64,000 nucleotides of DNA from Akanthomyces muscarius (lineage: Eukaryota; Ascomycota; Sordariomycetes; Hypocreales; Cordycipitaceae). A program made the position numbers and the translations under genes. Below, in pieces: positions 11,703-22,730 of this stretch. The notes below the pieces were generated by a model. It worked only from the letters and a program-made list of their open reading frames with translations. It made no database searches and was not told the origin of the DNA. The stretch's first letter is position 1, and each line of letters begins with the position of its first letter. Location: contig NC_079242.1 of the NCBI RefSeq assembly GCF_028009165.1, forward strand, positions 682,001 through 746,000, written 5' to 3'.

Positions 11703-13511
11703 ATTACGACGCTAGCGTCCGTCCAATTTGATTACAAGAAGATATACGGCTATCTTCGTAGTATCCTTAGCTACCGCGCCGCCATATTGTCGTCTAGGAC
11801 AGCTCAAAAGACTTGAAATAGCTTCTATAGCTATTTTTATGAATTGACTATGTGTTCTGCTTTTGTCTCACCCCCTTGACGCTGTATTTGTTAGTTTCAG
11901 CAAAGCTAGTGTAGATGCTTAACATGACTCGGTGAAGCTGTTGACGGGCCTTACCTGGCCAGTGCTGCCATCCAGTAAATGTTAGCAATCATGGCGAAAC
12001 AGAGTCCATCTCGTCTTTTTTTCTGATTAGATCCATGGCGTATGTGCTTAGTATGCCGCCTGTGATTTAGTTTGAACATTGCGTTAGCTTCTTTTTGGTT
12101 ATCGTTACCTGACCTTCTTCACTCGGTGTAATGGCGCTTCTTGCTCGTCGTTAGCGCTCATGATAACAAAACAAACTTTTTAGTCCGTTACCAAAGTAGT
12201 TGGAAGCTACTTCAGTGATATTCTTTTTCTTCTTGACTCCTCGTTTGCCAATGGGCATTGTCCCTGGATACTGGTAAGCCACGTGCTACCTGTGTGGCTT
12301 GACTACTTTCAAACGTGTTCCATCGCGCACCGTGTCGTTTTCTCGTAATGCCGATGCTTTCATGCATAAATGTGCCCACCAAGTGCATCTATGTTTCATT
12401 TTCGGCGTCTCTAATCTCCGGCTGAAAGGATCCATAACCCCAACAGCGATTACCATGGGCGAGCCTTGGCATTCTGCTTCCTGCCTACGGCGTAGTCCCC
12501 GGTCCTTTCCTAATTTTCTTCTTTCTCTCTCTTACAGAGACTTTGGTACTTAGTGCGTAGACGTATCTATGAGCATCGTGTGTTACTACGCCGTATTATA
12601 GGGTGGGCCATCGACACTGCAGACTGATCTTACAGAGGGAGGGGCGTAACCTCTGCCATCGGAACTTATTAATGTTTCCCAACCCACTTTGAGACTCAAT
12701 GATCACTGCGCTGATGGCGCCTTGGTCTCCAGGCTGTACCGGAAGTACGGTGCATGCGAAAAGCGGCGGCCACTCGGCCGCCGCTGGATCAGCGTCGCCT
12801 GCGCCAGCAAATAGACCGGGCAAGTTGCGCTATACATGATGAAGGGGAAAGGTTGTTGCCTTTGCCATACTATCCTTCGTATTCAGTATTGATTGCCTGT
12901 CCATTCCTTGTCTGACGCTGCCGGCGGTTTTGCCTCTCAGTCTGCACGACTGCACCCGGGATGCACCTGTGATCCCCAAGTGCGCCGTGATCAATAGGAA
13001 TACACCCTGCATTTAATTTTCATCTTGCTGATGCACTGTAGCATTGCCCCTCAGAGCCAGCGCAGCGATACGCAGACCTTTGTGTCCGTGGTGCTCATGG
13101 TGTACCTTTGTGCGCTTCGGAATCGCGGCCTTACTGATAGAAGCAGAGCCTTATGTATGGTCCATAATTTCAAAAAAGTTCTGCGTCTTCGTCTTTTCAT
13201 TGATGCTTTTCTTCCGAGCGGCGATGGGACGTCATGAATGTGATGCCTCTCGCACCGCTACGGCGCCTTTTATGTACGAACAAAGCCACAACCAAGATTT
13301 GTAGCGTCTGCAGTCAAGTTTAATTTAAGTAAAGCCCATTATAATTCTAGTCCGTCAAGTGCCTGCCGTGATTGAATTATTGCTCTGCTTTGTCATCGAA
13401 TAATTAGTCATCGCGACGCTGTAAGCAAACTCACGAATGAAGGTCCGGCTTCCCCCCTTCATACCTCCCTCTAATTTCTCTATGCACTAATCTGGAACCT
13501 GCCTCTCTACG
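11703..13511. other. Gene-free stretch
   Basis: About 1.8 kb between the tRNA and the SnoaL-like gene. It is comparatively AT-rich and has many stops in all frames. A few splice-like sites (for example a TTACAG at 12531-12536) do not join into an ORF of useful length. It may be decayed repeat sequence, but I see no clear family. Confidence 0.45.
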
Positions 13512-14312
13512 ATGGAAAACTCAAAGAAATTCCAGCAAACTTTTTACGAGTGGGCTATGGCCATTCAGAATGGCGACTGGCACAGTGCGGAGGCTTTTTT
13601 GGCTGCCGACGTCATCGTGAATCGCAGCAGCATGACGGCGCATGCATACGTACAGAAACTCCAAAAAGATAAATTTGAAACTGCGCGCCTCGATTTGTGT
13701 ATATTTGACGACAGTTCAGCCGACATTGCAGCACGCTATACGTTCCCCAGCTCGCCTGAGCCGCTCAATCAAGGCGAAGAGTGGACCGAGCAGACGCTAT
13801 TCACCATCGTCGGCGACAGGATCTCCGTTATCGAAACTCTCGCAGACACAAATAATTGTCCGGACCTGGGGTCGGATGAAGAGTTCAAAGTGAGCCTCCG
13901 GGCCGGGAAAACTGAGAGTCCCGACCTGCGCAAGTTCTACACTGAGTACATCGACTCCATCAATGCGCTCACTATGCGTGAACATTTCGATGAGTTTTGT
14001 CAGGATATGGTAACGCACAACTACCTTAAGTACGGTCGAGACGAGTATAGAGAAATGATAGAGTCTAGTTTCAAGGAAATCTCAGGACTCCATTTCACAA
14101 TCGAGCGGCTCATTGTCAACGAGAAGGATCAGCAGATAGCGGCGCGTCTAGGCTTCACTGGTGTGCCCACCAAAGAATTCCGAGGCATCGCGCCTACAGG
14201 AAATGGTGCCGTGTTCAGTGAGCATGCCTTTTATCAGCTCGAGCAGGGCCGTATCAAGCAAGTTTGGTCGCTGCTGGATCTGGCGTCGTACCGGGCATCC
14301 ATTGCATCCTGA
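13512..14312 (+). CDS. Two-domain SnoaL/NTF2-like protein
   Basis: A single exon encodes 266 residues. The first half (about 1-125) begins with a helix plus FLAADVIVNRS, and the second (about 140-262) has YTEYIDSINALTMREHFDEF and ends in SEHAFYQLEQGRIKQVWSL. Both halves have the helix-then-curved-sheet order of the SnoaL-like (polyketide cyclase-related, NTF2-fold) family, so the protein looks like an internal tandem of that fold. Such proteins bind or isomerise small molecules and often lie near secondary metabolite genes, but no biosynthetic enzyme is next to it here, so the substrate is unknown. No signal peptide is seen. The ATG at 13512 is preceded by an ordinary pyrimidine-rich leader. 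Confidence 0.7.
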   Translation: MENSKKFQQTFYEWAMAIQNGDWHSAEAFLAADVIVNRSSMTAHAYVQKLQKDKFETARLDLCIFDDSSADIAARYTFPSSPEPLNQGEEWTEQTLFTIVGDRISVIETLADTNNCPDLGSDEEFKVSLRAGKTESPDLRKFYTEYIDSINALTMREHFDEFCQDMVTHNYLKYGRDEYREMIESSFKEISGLHFTIERLIVNEKDQQIAARLGFTGVPTKEFRGIAPTGNGAVFSEHAFYQLEQGRIKQVWSLLDLASYRASIAS

Positions 14313-14596
14313 TGGCATCTCGATACTTCAGGAATGACCTCAATACTTGTCATCCGATCGGTTAACTAAAGCTATATTTCTCTGACCTATATTGACATTC
14401 GCATCAATCCTTGTGTTGAGCATGATGTAGTGCGCAGTACCCCGTTGCCATTCACGATGATGGAAGTGAGAAAGTGCGATCGCGCGAGGAAGGAATTTAC
14501 CCCAGTAGTAGGTAGAATATCGTGTATGGAAGACTATATCTTCAACGTATATATACATATTTATATATACAGTTTTCAGGATCATTGTGCACTTGC

Positions 14597-15503
14597 TTAA
14601 CTGAGCTGCTTCAGCACAAATTTAGTTCCCATGTTTTGCACGCCAGCATCTCCAGGATAGGCCAGATGTTCCTCCGTAATGGTAGTGCCGTTTCCAGAAT
14701 CGCGGTCGCATACGGAGTCGCCCTGATGCGAATGTTAGTCGTGGGTTCGTTCGGCCACGATGGCAGCATAATACTTACAACGTTGCAGACATCCAGCGTC
14801 TTAGAAACCCAGTTTTGCGGAATACCGTTGCCATCTTCGTATAGGAGACCTGCTGTATCTTTTGTCTTGTCGCCGCCTTGCATGTCCACGTTGCAAGCAA
14901 GACCCGGCTCGTGCCTTGTGTCGCCAATAAGGAAAACGCCCTTGACAGCATCAAAGCTGGCGCCCGTGAGCTGGCGCAGAGCATCGACGACGACGGTCGC
15001 TCCTTGGGAGTATCCCTCGAGAATGATGCATTCGGATGCGTCCTGACCGAGGATTTTGCCGACCTGGTTGATCAACTGAAGCAAATCATTAGTTTCGCAG
15101 GTCTGCAGCGGAACTTTAAACTGACTTACATCCTTGGTTCCCGGTTTGCTGTTTTGATCCCAAGCCGCCTCATAAACGACATTATACTAGGCGATGTCAG
15201 TTTCATCTGCTCGTTTTGAAAGAGGCCCGCTACATACAATCTTTCCGCCACTACGCTCAGACATGACGTTCTTGTTCATAGTCAGGAAGCCGACCGATTC
15301 GCCCTGAGGCTCAGTGGTGCCGCGTGCGTTGATTATAGCTTTCCACTTCGTTAGCTAAAACCAGATTGTCTCCTGAGCATTGATTGGTCCCTACTGTAAG
15401 AAGAACATGGCGAGCTCGTGGCTGGGGGTGCGCCACACGCATCAATTGCGGCTGCCGAAGCAGTCGAGGCCAGGGCAAGCGCAGCGGCGAGAGAAGCAAG
15501 CAT
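14597..15503 (-). CDS. Secreted cutinase (carbohydrate esterase family 5)
   Basis: Five exons (15503-15395, 15338-15238, 15186-15130, 15075-14779, 14722-14597) join to 229 residues. A signal peptide MLASLAAALALASTASA is followed by a cysteine-rich start, then YTIINARGTTEPQG, the characteristic first strand of fungal cutinases. The serine nucleophile is S112 in GYSQG. The other catalytic residues are D190 in GDSVCD and H207 in EEHLAYP, so the Ser-Asp-His triad is complete. The enzyme hydrolyses ester bonds of cutin or related plant or insect surface lipids outside the cell; an acetylxylan esterase activity is the alternative in the same family. Intron 1 has the less common donor GTAGGG; the other donors are GTATGT, GTAAGT and GTAAGT. 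An AT-rich TATA-like box (CTTAAATA) lies about 85-95 bases upstream of the start. Confidence 0.92.
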
Positions 15504-17340
15504 CTTTGCAAAGAGAACTTGGCAATTACACGAAGAAAGACAGACACAGGAAAGACTACATATATCCACACGAGAACGGGCAATGGCCGTATTTAAGCCG
15601 CAAGGCGCAGCCGAGGTTTGGTCCTCGGTTTGCGGGGTATGGCAATGCGCATCACTGCGGCGCGCAGTGTTAGCGCAATTTGCGCTTCTGGAGTGGGTAA
15701 ATGTTACGGCGGTGGCGTGGTTGAAGCTTCGAATCGGCTTCACTTTTACTGGTCTGTGAGATCATCAGTTGGAGCAGCACGGTATCAAGATCCCATATCT
15801 CTGCATTCAAAGTCATCCGGTAGTTGTGCCGCATTTGGAAACTCTCAAAATCGTCACAGAAGTTGTCAAATACGTGAATGCAAATACCATGATGCTCCGC
15901 GGAAGGGTGGCGATGCGAGGATCACTGGTTTAGTTGCCTACCGGGCCTACCTGCCCCATTCAGGCCGCTGCACCCCGGAACTTGGACAGCGAAATCGCGG
16001 AGAAGAACTAAATTAGTTAGCGGATACTGCTAGCGCAACCACGGAAAGCCACGCAATTATTGGTAGCTAGCTGTCCGACCGTACGAGGCCGAAGCACTCG
16101 GGTCGTTGAGCGGCCGGGTTGCCAATCTGACCCTAGTCCCAATATTGGCGTTGTCTACCCGGCGAAAGGAACACAAAGTCCGCATCGCATTTCGGCGGAG
16201 CTTTGGGTGATGAACTGGTGCTCCATTCCGAATGGCAATCTCCACAAAGCTGGGCACCTTGTTCGCGGTGTCGCTACCGGGATTTTACTGGTGTTCGGGA
16301 TGGGATGTGGCGCACGGAAGAAGCAGTTGACAACGGCGGGGAATGCAGGTGACAGCGTTGAGAAACGGGGAATTGTCCCGGGGGCTTTTGTTACCCTGTC
16401 TTTTCAACCAATTTCAGGCTCGTGCCTGAATCCTACCTACAAGTAAACTCTTGGCTGGCTTTTCGTCAGTCGCCAATGCTAGCCTCGGCGCTAATAATAG
16501 AACGCAACGTAAATTAGTGAACACTGAGCGCGCTATATCACAGCGAGCTACAGATAGGGAAGAGAACTACCAGAGCCCTTTTTCTTTCTCTTGCCCTTTC
16601 TGTCTCCCTCTCTCTCTTTTCTTTTTATCTGCGTGTGAGGACAACCAAATACAGTGAACCATTGACTAATTTCCCGAGCGAGGAGCTGAAGTAGCACTGT
16701 ACTGGTCTTTTGTTGCCTGTACGAGTCAATTAATGGAAACGAGACATTGCTGGAGCTGTCTTTTCCAAGCGGCATCGGGCAAAAGAGGCTACGAGTTGGT
16801 GCTTCAAATCTAAAAATGTAGTACGGGGGACAAAACAGCAGAACTAAAGATTGAGACGGTGAACGCAGCTTTCAGCAACATCGACTCCCACCGTTGTTTA
16901 ATGTTCTATTAATGGCATGGCGCGGCTGCATCTGGGAATCTTACTTGTCAATCACCGCCTTTATTGACCCAGCAAATCCCCTCTCGAAGCTACCGTCTCC
17001 CCGGGTAGTTTTGCTCTCTAGAGTCAGTCAGATGCGAATGAACGACGCTGCAAGTCCGTGCAATAGATTTAAGTCACTCAAACAAAGCTTCATTCGTCAA
17101 GGTAAATTCTCTTGTCTTGTCGCTACTTTACGAGACTGAGTAGCGATGAATCAACCCCAATGTTTTCTTATGTGATGGAACTCTGCAGTACCAATCCGTA
17201 AGCTGTTGGCGAGTCTATATCACGCAACCGGAAGACTGCGCAGCGACTCTCCCATTTTTGCAATTGACGGCGGACTAGTCGTAGCATCATTCGTGCCCCT
17301 CCTAGAACGTAGCAAAGAACACAGCAAGTTCATCAACCCA
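15504..17340. other. Gene-free stretch
   Basis: About 1.8 kb between two minus-strand genes for secreted proteins. The part next to 15504 is the cutinase promoter. Open frames in the remainder lack protein features. I see no repeats beyond a short CT-rich run at 16577-16625. Confidence 0.45.
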
Positions 17341-17575
17341 TTACTGCTGGCAAGTTCCCTTCCAGGAGTTGCAGGAGCATGATCCGCATTGCTTTTGTTC
17401 ACTTGTTAGTACGATCTCTTAAGGCTTCAATCTTCTAAAATGTGCTTACCCTATCGTTAGAGCAGGTTTTTCCAACAGGGCAGAATCGTGCCTCCAGATC
17501 CGGGGTGCCGGCAGGAGAATCGGCAGCAACAGCGAGGCCGGCGAGGACCATGACGAAAGCGATGGCAGTCTTCAT
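17341..17575 (-). CDS. Small cysteine-rich secreted protein
   Basis: Two exons (17575-17450 and 17391-17341) separated by a 58-nt intron (donor GTAAGC, branch ACTAAC, acceptor AAAAG) give only 58 residues. A clear signal peptide MKTAIAFVMVLAGLAVAA is followed by a short spacer ending in LEAR, then a compact domain of about 27 residues with six cysteines spaced C-x5-C-x5-C-x2-C-x-C-x6-C. This looks like a small disulfide-stabilised (possibly knottin-like) secreted peptide of the kind called effector-like in fungi. Its function cannot be told from sequence. An upstream acceptor at 17402 would give an immediate stop, so the later AG is preferred. A TATTTAAG box lies about 110 bases upstream. The next gene downstream on this strand is the cutinase. 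Confidence 0.75.
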
Positions 17576-17684
17576 TTTGGCTGGTTTGAGAGAGAAGAGT
17601 ACTTGGGTAGTTGTGGTTTGATTGTAGTCTTAGTTGAAGGAGGCGATGATCTTTTTTTCTCTTTCGTCGAGGAGGACAAAGGTC

Positions 17685-17692
17685 CTTAAATA
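17685..17692 (-). promoter_or_regulatory. TATA box of the cysteine-rich peptide gene
   Basis: The minus strand reads TATTTAAG about 110 bases before the start codon. This is a suitable distance for a fungal TATA element with a short leader, and the leader between the two contains a run of AGAGAGAAG. Confidence 0.5.
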
Positions 17693-20269
17693 CTTTCGCT
17701 TCTCACTCGAGTCGATGATGTTCCAATCAGACAAATTGTCGCAAACAAGGCCTACTCACCTTCGACCGCAAATGCCGATCGCAAGACATGCCCAAAAACG
17801 TTAGGAGCAGCCCCAGGAAGCAATGCCCAACCTTCCAACGCATCTAGTTTACCGGGGGGTCATATACTACCAACCGTATTATCGCTCTACCCATGTACTC
17901 TCGAAATGCCGAAAAGATTCAACAATCCCGATTGCCACAGAAAAGGTAGGCTCGCAAACTGAACTGTTGCTGATGACACATCGTACGTCGGCCTTTGACT
18001 GCTCGAGGCCCTGGTCTGATGTGGACAGCCAAAGGTGTCCACGAAGACCGCGTTTCGGATCCTTACCGAAAAGGTCGGATGATGTCGGAACGATTGACCG
18101 AAGAGAGTCGGTTCTGTTCATGAAACTCGACATGTGTATATCTACAAAAAAAGTTACGTTTCTGAGGTAAATCAGCGCGAGCATACTCCAGTTAGCTGAC
18201 TGTGTGAGCACACACGAGGGCCAGATTTACGACTACGTAAGAACATTCCGTCTTTCTTGAATGCGTCCTGGGAATAGACTGCGATAGTAAAGAAGATACA
18301 TGGCGCGTCGAGGGTATTAGCGCCGTGAACGGTGTTTGTAGAACAGGCAGAGGCCAGCAGAGGCAGCAGCTGGCGCCGCGCAGCATCGACTAATAGACAA
18401 AGAGACGAATTCTTCATTGCGGCTGACGAGAGCCGGCCATACTCTTTCCAATGTCAAAGCGTTCCGACCCAGCCAGTAGAACGACCCGCTGCGTTCGTTT
18501 TACCGGACTTGTACGGCACTCGGCGATGTGGCGCTGCTTGACAGGGCGGCTTAGACCAAAACTCAAAGTCAGTGCACTCTCTAGGCTGGTCTCCCATGTC
18601 TTTGGAATATCAGATGCGGGGCAGAGAATCGAGATGCCTAACTACGGCTTTATAAAGTTGACAGTCGACAGGGATCGGAAGGGTGCTCTCCGAGAATTCC
18701 ACACACCACCAGCAGGGCCAGCTAGTGATGGCAACAGCAGACATGAGGCTGATAGTGTGTCCGTACTAGCATGAATCGATGTTACTGTATTGAATGGTCG
18801 ATCCTCTCGGCCAGTACCGCGCCACAATCCTCTTTCGTGCACCTCTGCCTCGGACGATGCACGCCTCGTGACAACCTCAGATGCCACGTCGGACTTGGAT
18901 CAGCGATTTGGAAGGATGAAGAGGTCGCTCAAAGCATTACCTGTGTAGATCTGCGACTAATAAGAGTTCCTAATCTCGACTTGCTAAAATTTAGTAGATG
19001 GGATGTATTATACGTGGAGCTTTGGCAAAGCCAAATTCAGCGCTTGCGCGGGGGGCGGCGAGGGAACGAACAGAGGCGGGTCTTCAGTTTTCGCTCCGCA
19101 TTCACGATCACTACACAGAAAGCACTACTCCGATTGTCCCAAGTCACGCGATCCGGTGCTAGGCGCGCCTCCAGAATGGCGTGTTCTTCAACTGCCGTCT
19201 TACTGTACGCAAATGCAGCGACCGGCAGGACATGATCGTGGCAACATTGCGAACCCGCCCCAAGAGATTATAGAGGCGTAATGGGAACAGTGATCTCGTA
19301 TCTCAACAGGTATTTTTTGCCGTCTCGGTAATTGAAGACCATTCAATCGCCGTCTGCATGCATGTAGCAGGGCGCAGCCAGGTCGCCGCATGTCACGATG
19401 ATGCTCGGCCAGCTCGGGTCATCGGGCCGCGAGGCAGGCCTGCCAGTGGTCAAGAAGTTTAAAGCAGCTAACGAATGGTAAGGACTATGGGGAAGTCCCG
19501 CTGCGGCAGTTACATCTGTCAGAGATTGAAGGTGTGGAGAGCGCCGTATAATACGCGGCGGGTCTCGAATGCATCTGGAGATCAGTCCACAAACAAGTCC
19601 AAGGCACGTAGGGCTTCGTAGAGGACGCAAGTGCGGGCTGCTTTTTAAAGAAAAAATTGCAACGAGGAGGCGCAGCCTGTGTATAGCCTCTTCCAAGAAG
19701 CTTCGTCTTGTGCGGACGGGCTTTTCGTGGATGACTTGACGATTGGGAACTGACTGCCGAAAAGAGGCTTGTGCGCTTTTCCTTGGCATCGGCTGTCGGT
19801 CAACATTGGCGACAAGTGCAATTCAGAAGCAATCATCTGACCGTGATCCTTGCTTTTCTTTTCAGTTGTAGTCGGAGCGCTTTGAAGACGGTTACGCCTA
19901 ATTTGCGACAAGATCTGCAGGCGGGTGTTCAGGAGTGCACGACGCTCGGGGTAGAAGTGATACGAGTATGGAGCTACAGCACATGTCATCACCAAGAAAA
20001 AGAGCAAGGTATTTACGGTGAAGAAGTAATTTCATATATACAGAACCGCGCTGACGTCTAACCTTTGGTAGACGCCGGACTGCTTTGATATTAAAGACCA
20101 CACTGATATAAAAGCCACCGCGCCATTATATCCACACACAAAAAAGGCAAGTCATTCACGTAAAATCATTAGGTTAGGGACATCCAAAATCATTAGATAG
20201 AGGAGACCCGAGAGATAGTCGTCCTGAAAGGCTGACTCATCGCCACGCAATGCAGGGCGAGACAAAAGC
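17693..20269. other. Gene-free stretch
   Basis: About 2.6 kb with only short overlapping open frames. The best candidate, on the minus strand at about 19645-20007, has a protein-like composition but no ATG of its own. It would need a 43-nt intron to reach the ATG near 20045, so I do not accept it as a gene. No repeats were recognised. Confidence 0.4.
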
Positions 20270-21794
20270 CTACGCCGCGGCCTGTACCGGGGTACCTTGC
20301 CGCACGCATTGCTTCTTGTTGCGGGTGGGAGAAGACTGATCCTCTTCTGACTCTTCGAAGCTTCTGTTAACAACTTCAGCAAGAGCAGTTCGTTTCCGCT
20401 TGCTGCCGCTGGACTTGGGGGCCTCCACGCCATCTTCTTCCCATGTTTCCATGGCTTCTGGGTCAAAGGAACCCACTAGATCCTCTCCCAAGGCCTTTCC
20501 GAGTCGCTCGCGGAGTCCGAGAATCGGCCAGATGGGGACGCGGACGTAGTCAATCTTCAAACCAAGATCTTCTTCGTCAGAGTCTGTGGCAGGAGGCATC
20601 CTGTGAGGCCGTCGGAAGCGTTCCAAAAAGGTCGTCGTCATATGGCCCGTATAGACAATGAACTCGGCTCGCTCAGTGTCGTGTGTCATGAGGCGTAGTT
20701 TCAGATCGCAAAATGGCCTGGCGTCCACGGCTGGCGAGATTCCTTTACGAAAGATGGCCAAGACACGTGGGTTTGAATAGAAATGCTTCTGTGCCATAGC
20801 AAGCATGATGCCCGCAATATGAGAATCTTCGTCGGGATTATTGGGCTCGAAATTCTTGGAACGCAGTTGCTGTAAGCGATACACGGGCTCATTGTACTGT
20901 CCGTTCGGACCAGGCATGATGCGAAACATGTTTCTGCGTATAGACGCCAACTGCGCTTTGCCCATGTAGCAAATCATGGGCTGGCCAGTGAGCCTGTGCC
21001 TGCGAGGAGTCGAAGACTCTTGTGATGGTGATGCGTGGTGAGAATCTGTTAATTGTGTCGACTGCGAAGAATCAAGGGAGTTTTGGGACGGTAGATAACT
21101 GCCGCCAGGATATGTCCACATGATTTGGGCTCTCGCGACCTCGCGGTACACTTTGTCTCCGAAATACAGGTGCAGTTCCGGAACAAGAAACGAGAATTGG
21201 AAGCAAGCGGGCCATAGCGTCGACATGACTGTGCGCACCGCGTTGGACACCACCAGCGGATGAGCAATTTTGTGCGACAGAATGTTTGTGAGCGTGTCAC
21301 TGAGCGTCATGATTGTTTGCGAGGGCTGCATGTGCCCCTTGGAAGGCGGTGAACCAGGCTCGTTCACGGGCATGGGTGTGTCGCAAACCGGAAGCTCGTT
21401 GAACTGGATGCCGAGGAGCTGCGCATGCTGATCCGTCCAGCAGAGCGGGCGCACAAACAAAGAAGTGCCAGAGTTGCGTCGCAAGGTATCGAGGACGGAG
21501 CCTGGCGCAATTCGATGGGGGCGACGAATTCGCGGCTTTTTCGGTTTGACGGCAGGCCTCCATCGAAGGGTTGGTTGTGGTTGTCGCTCGTCGCGTTGTG
21601 GCTGGCTTGGTGCCGGAGAGCTCTGAGGCTCTCTGTCGCAAATCATTTTGATGAGGGAGTGCGCGAGCAGGATCCCCGCGGCACCGGTGACCAAAACGCT
21701 GGAGAGGGATTTGAGTTAGCGTCGCGTGTTTTGGAATGAGGATCGATGTGCGAGTTGCTTCGCGACAGGAATGCGCTTACTCGAGGGTGTTCAT
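20270..21794 (-). CDS. Unrecognised 480-residue protein
   Basis: A 14-nt first exon (21794-21781, ATG AAC ACC CTC GA) is joined by an 82-nt intron (21780-21699, donor GTAAGC, branch GCTAAC, acceptor CTCCAG) to the main exon 21698-20270. The start MNTLDVLVTGAAGILLAHSL is hydrophobic and could be a membrane anchor of about 18 residues. A basic Pro-rich linker (PAVKPKKPRIRRPHRIAP) follows. A folded middle contains PACFQFSFLVPELHLYFGD and MFRIMPGPNGQYNEPVYRLQ. A basic tail carries SGSKRKRTALAEVVNRS and RNKKQC, which look like nuclear localisation signals. I do not recognise a family. The combination of a hydrophobic start and nuclear-type basic tail is unusual. It is transcribed divergently from Nup85. 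Confidence 0.7.
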
Positions 21795-22730
21795 ATATAT
21801 AGCAGCTGGCAAACGGCCGGGGTTTCTGCCTAGGTACAGTGTCACGGATGGCAGGATTAGACTCCGCAGGGGCCAACTAGCGGCGCAGAATGATGACGAG
21901 GTTTTGGATGTCGTGCAGAGTCAGTCTCGATCGCTCCACCTGTTCACTCTGGCACACGAACGAGGCTTGGTGGCGCGCGGTTTGCTGTGAATGCGCCGAG
22001 GCGGGACGTTGAGGCGGGACGTTGAGGTAAGGGGCAGCAGGACGACCGAGGAAAAAGAGGAAAAGTAAAAAAGGGCAGCCGCTTGCCCTACACTGTCTCT
22101 AGCTGAGATGAGACGGGCGGGTGCGTGAATGCGAATTCGACTGGAGTTGTGCAGCAAGTCACAGGGCGCGTACGAGAAGGGCGCACTTTGTTGGGCCGGG
22201 CTTTGGGCCCCCGCGCAGTGCAGGCGCAGTGTACCAGTAGGGTAGGCCCGGCCATGGCCAGCTCGCCCGCCCTAGGCCGGCTTGGGGAAAGACCAGGCTG
22301 TCGCGGTGCGCCATGCAGAAAAACCGCCACTGGTCTGTGCGCAGTACGCGCAATTGATGCGAGATCACGTGCCCTAACTAGGCAGCAACTCACCAGCCTC
22401 AGCCCCAGCAGCGCCGCCATCTCAGCCACAGTCGTACAGTCAGCAAAATCAGCACAGTACCAGTAACACAGGCCTTGAGGTCCACAGTGCAGAGCAGTTC
22501 CTGGCCAACCAACCAACCAGCCAAAGTCTTCCACATCGAGCTTTCGGCGCGCCACGCTAGTCAACTCCAAAGCTTTCATCAACTTTTTTGCCCGCGAATG
22601 CTGCGGATACATTCACACGTGCCGGACGTGTGATTCGAGCCAAGCAGCCCAGCACACGTTTCCTTCGTCGAGCCTTTCTCCGCGCAATTCCTCTGTGCCA
22701 TTGCACTCGGCCTGACGTGCACTCGCAGCC
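21795..22730. promoter_or_regulatory. Shared divergent promoter region
   Basis: The 936 bases between the start codons of the unrecognised minus-strand gene and Nup85 must carry both promoters. The left end has TATATATA immediately in front of the minus-strand ATG. The middle holds a perfect 13-bp direct repeat. The right part is GC-rich, without a TATA box before Nup85. Confidence 0.5.
21998..22023. repeat. 13-bp tandem direct repeat in divergent promoter
   Basis: The unit GAGGCGGGACGTT occurs twice in direct succession, and a third partial copy (GAGG) follows. The location in a divergent promoter makes a transcription factor site possible, but nothing proves it. Confidence 0.6.

Noticed and set aside
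12299..12560. Possible two-exon mini gene with an acceptor at 12536
   Set aside because: The spliced product would be under 20 residues, and the frame starts at TTG.
16130..16320. Possible structured RNA or 5S rRNA
   Set aside because: Some short G/C-rich pairs are visible, but the internal control sequences and stems of fungal 5S rRNA are not present.
19645..20007. Minus-strand frame of 120 codons
   Set aside because: Starts at TTG. Joining it to the ATG near 20045 needs a 43-nt intron, shorter than the other introns here (51 nt or more). No domain. It remains a weak candidate only.
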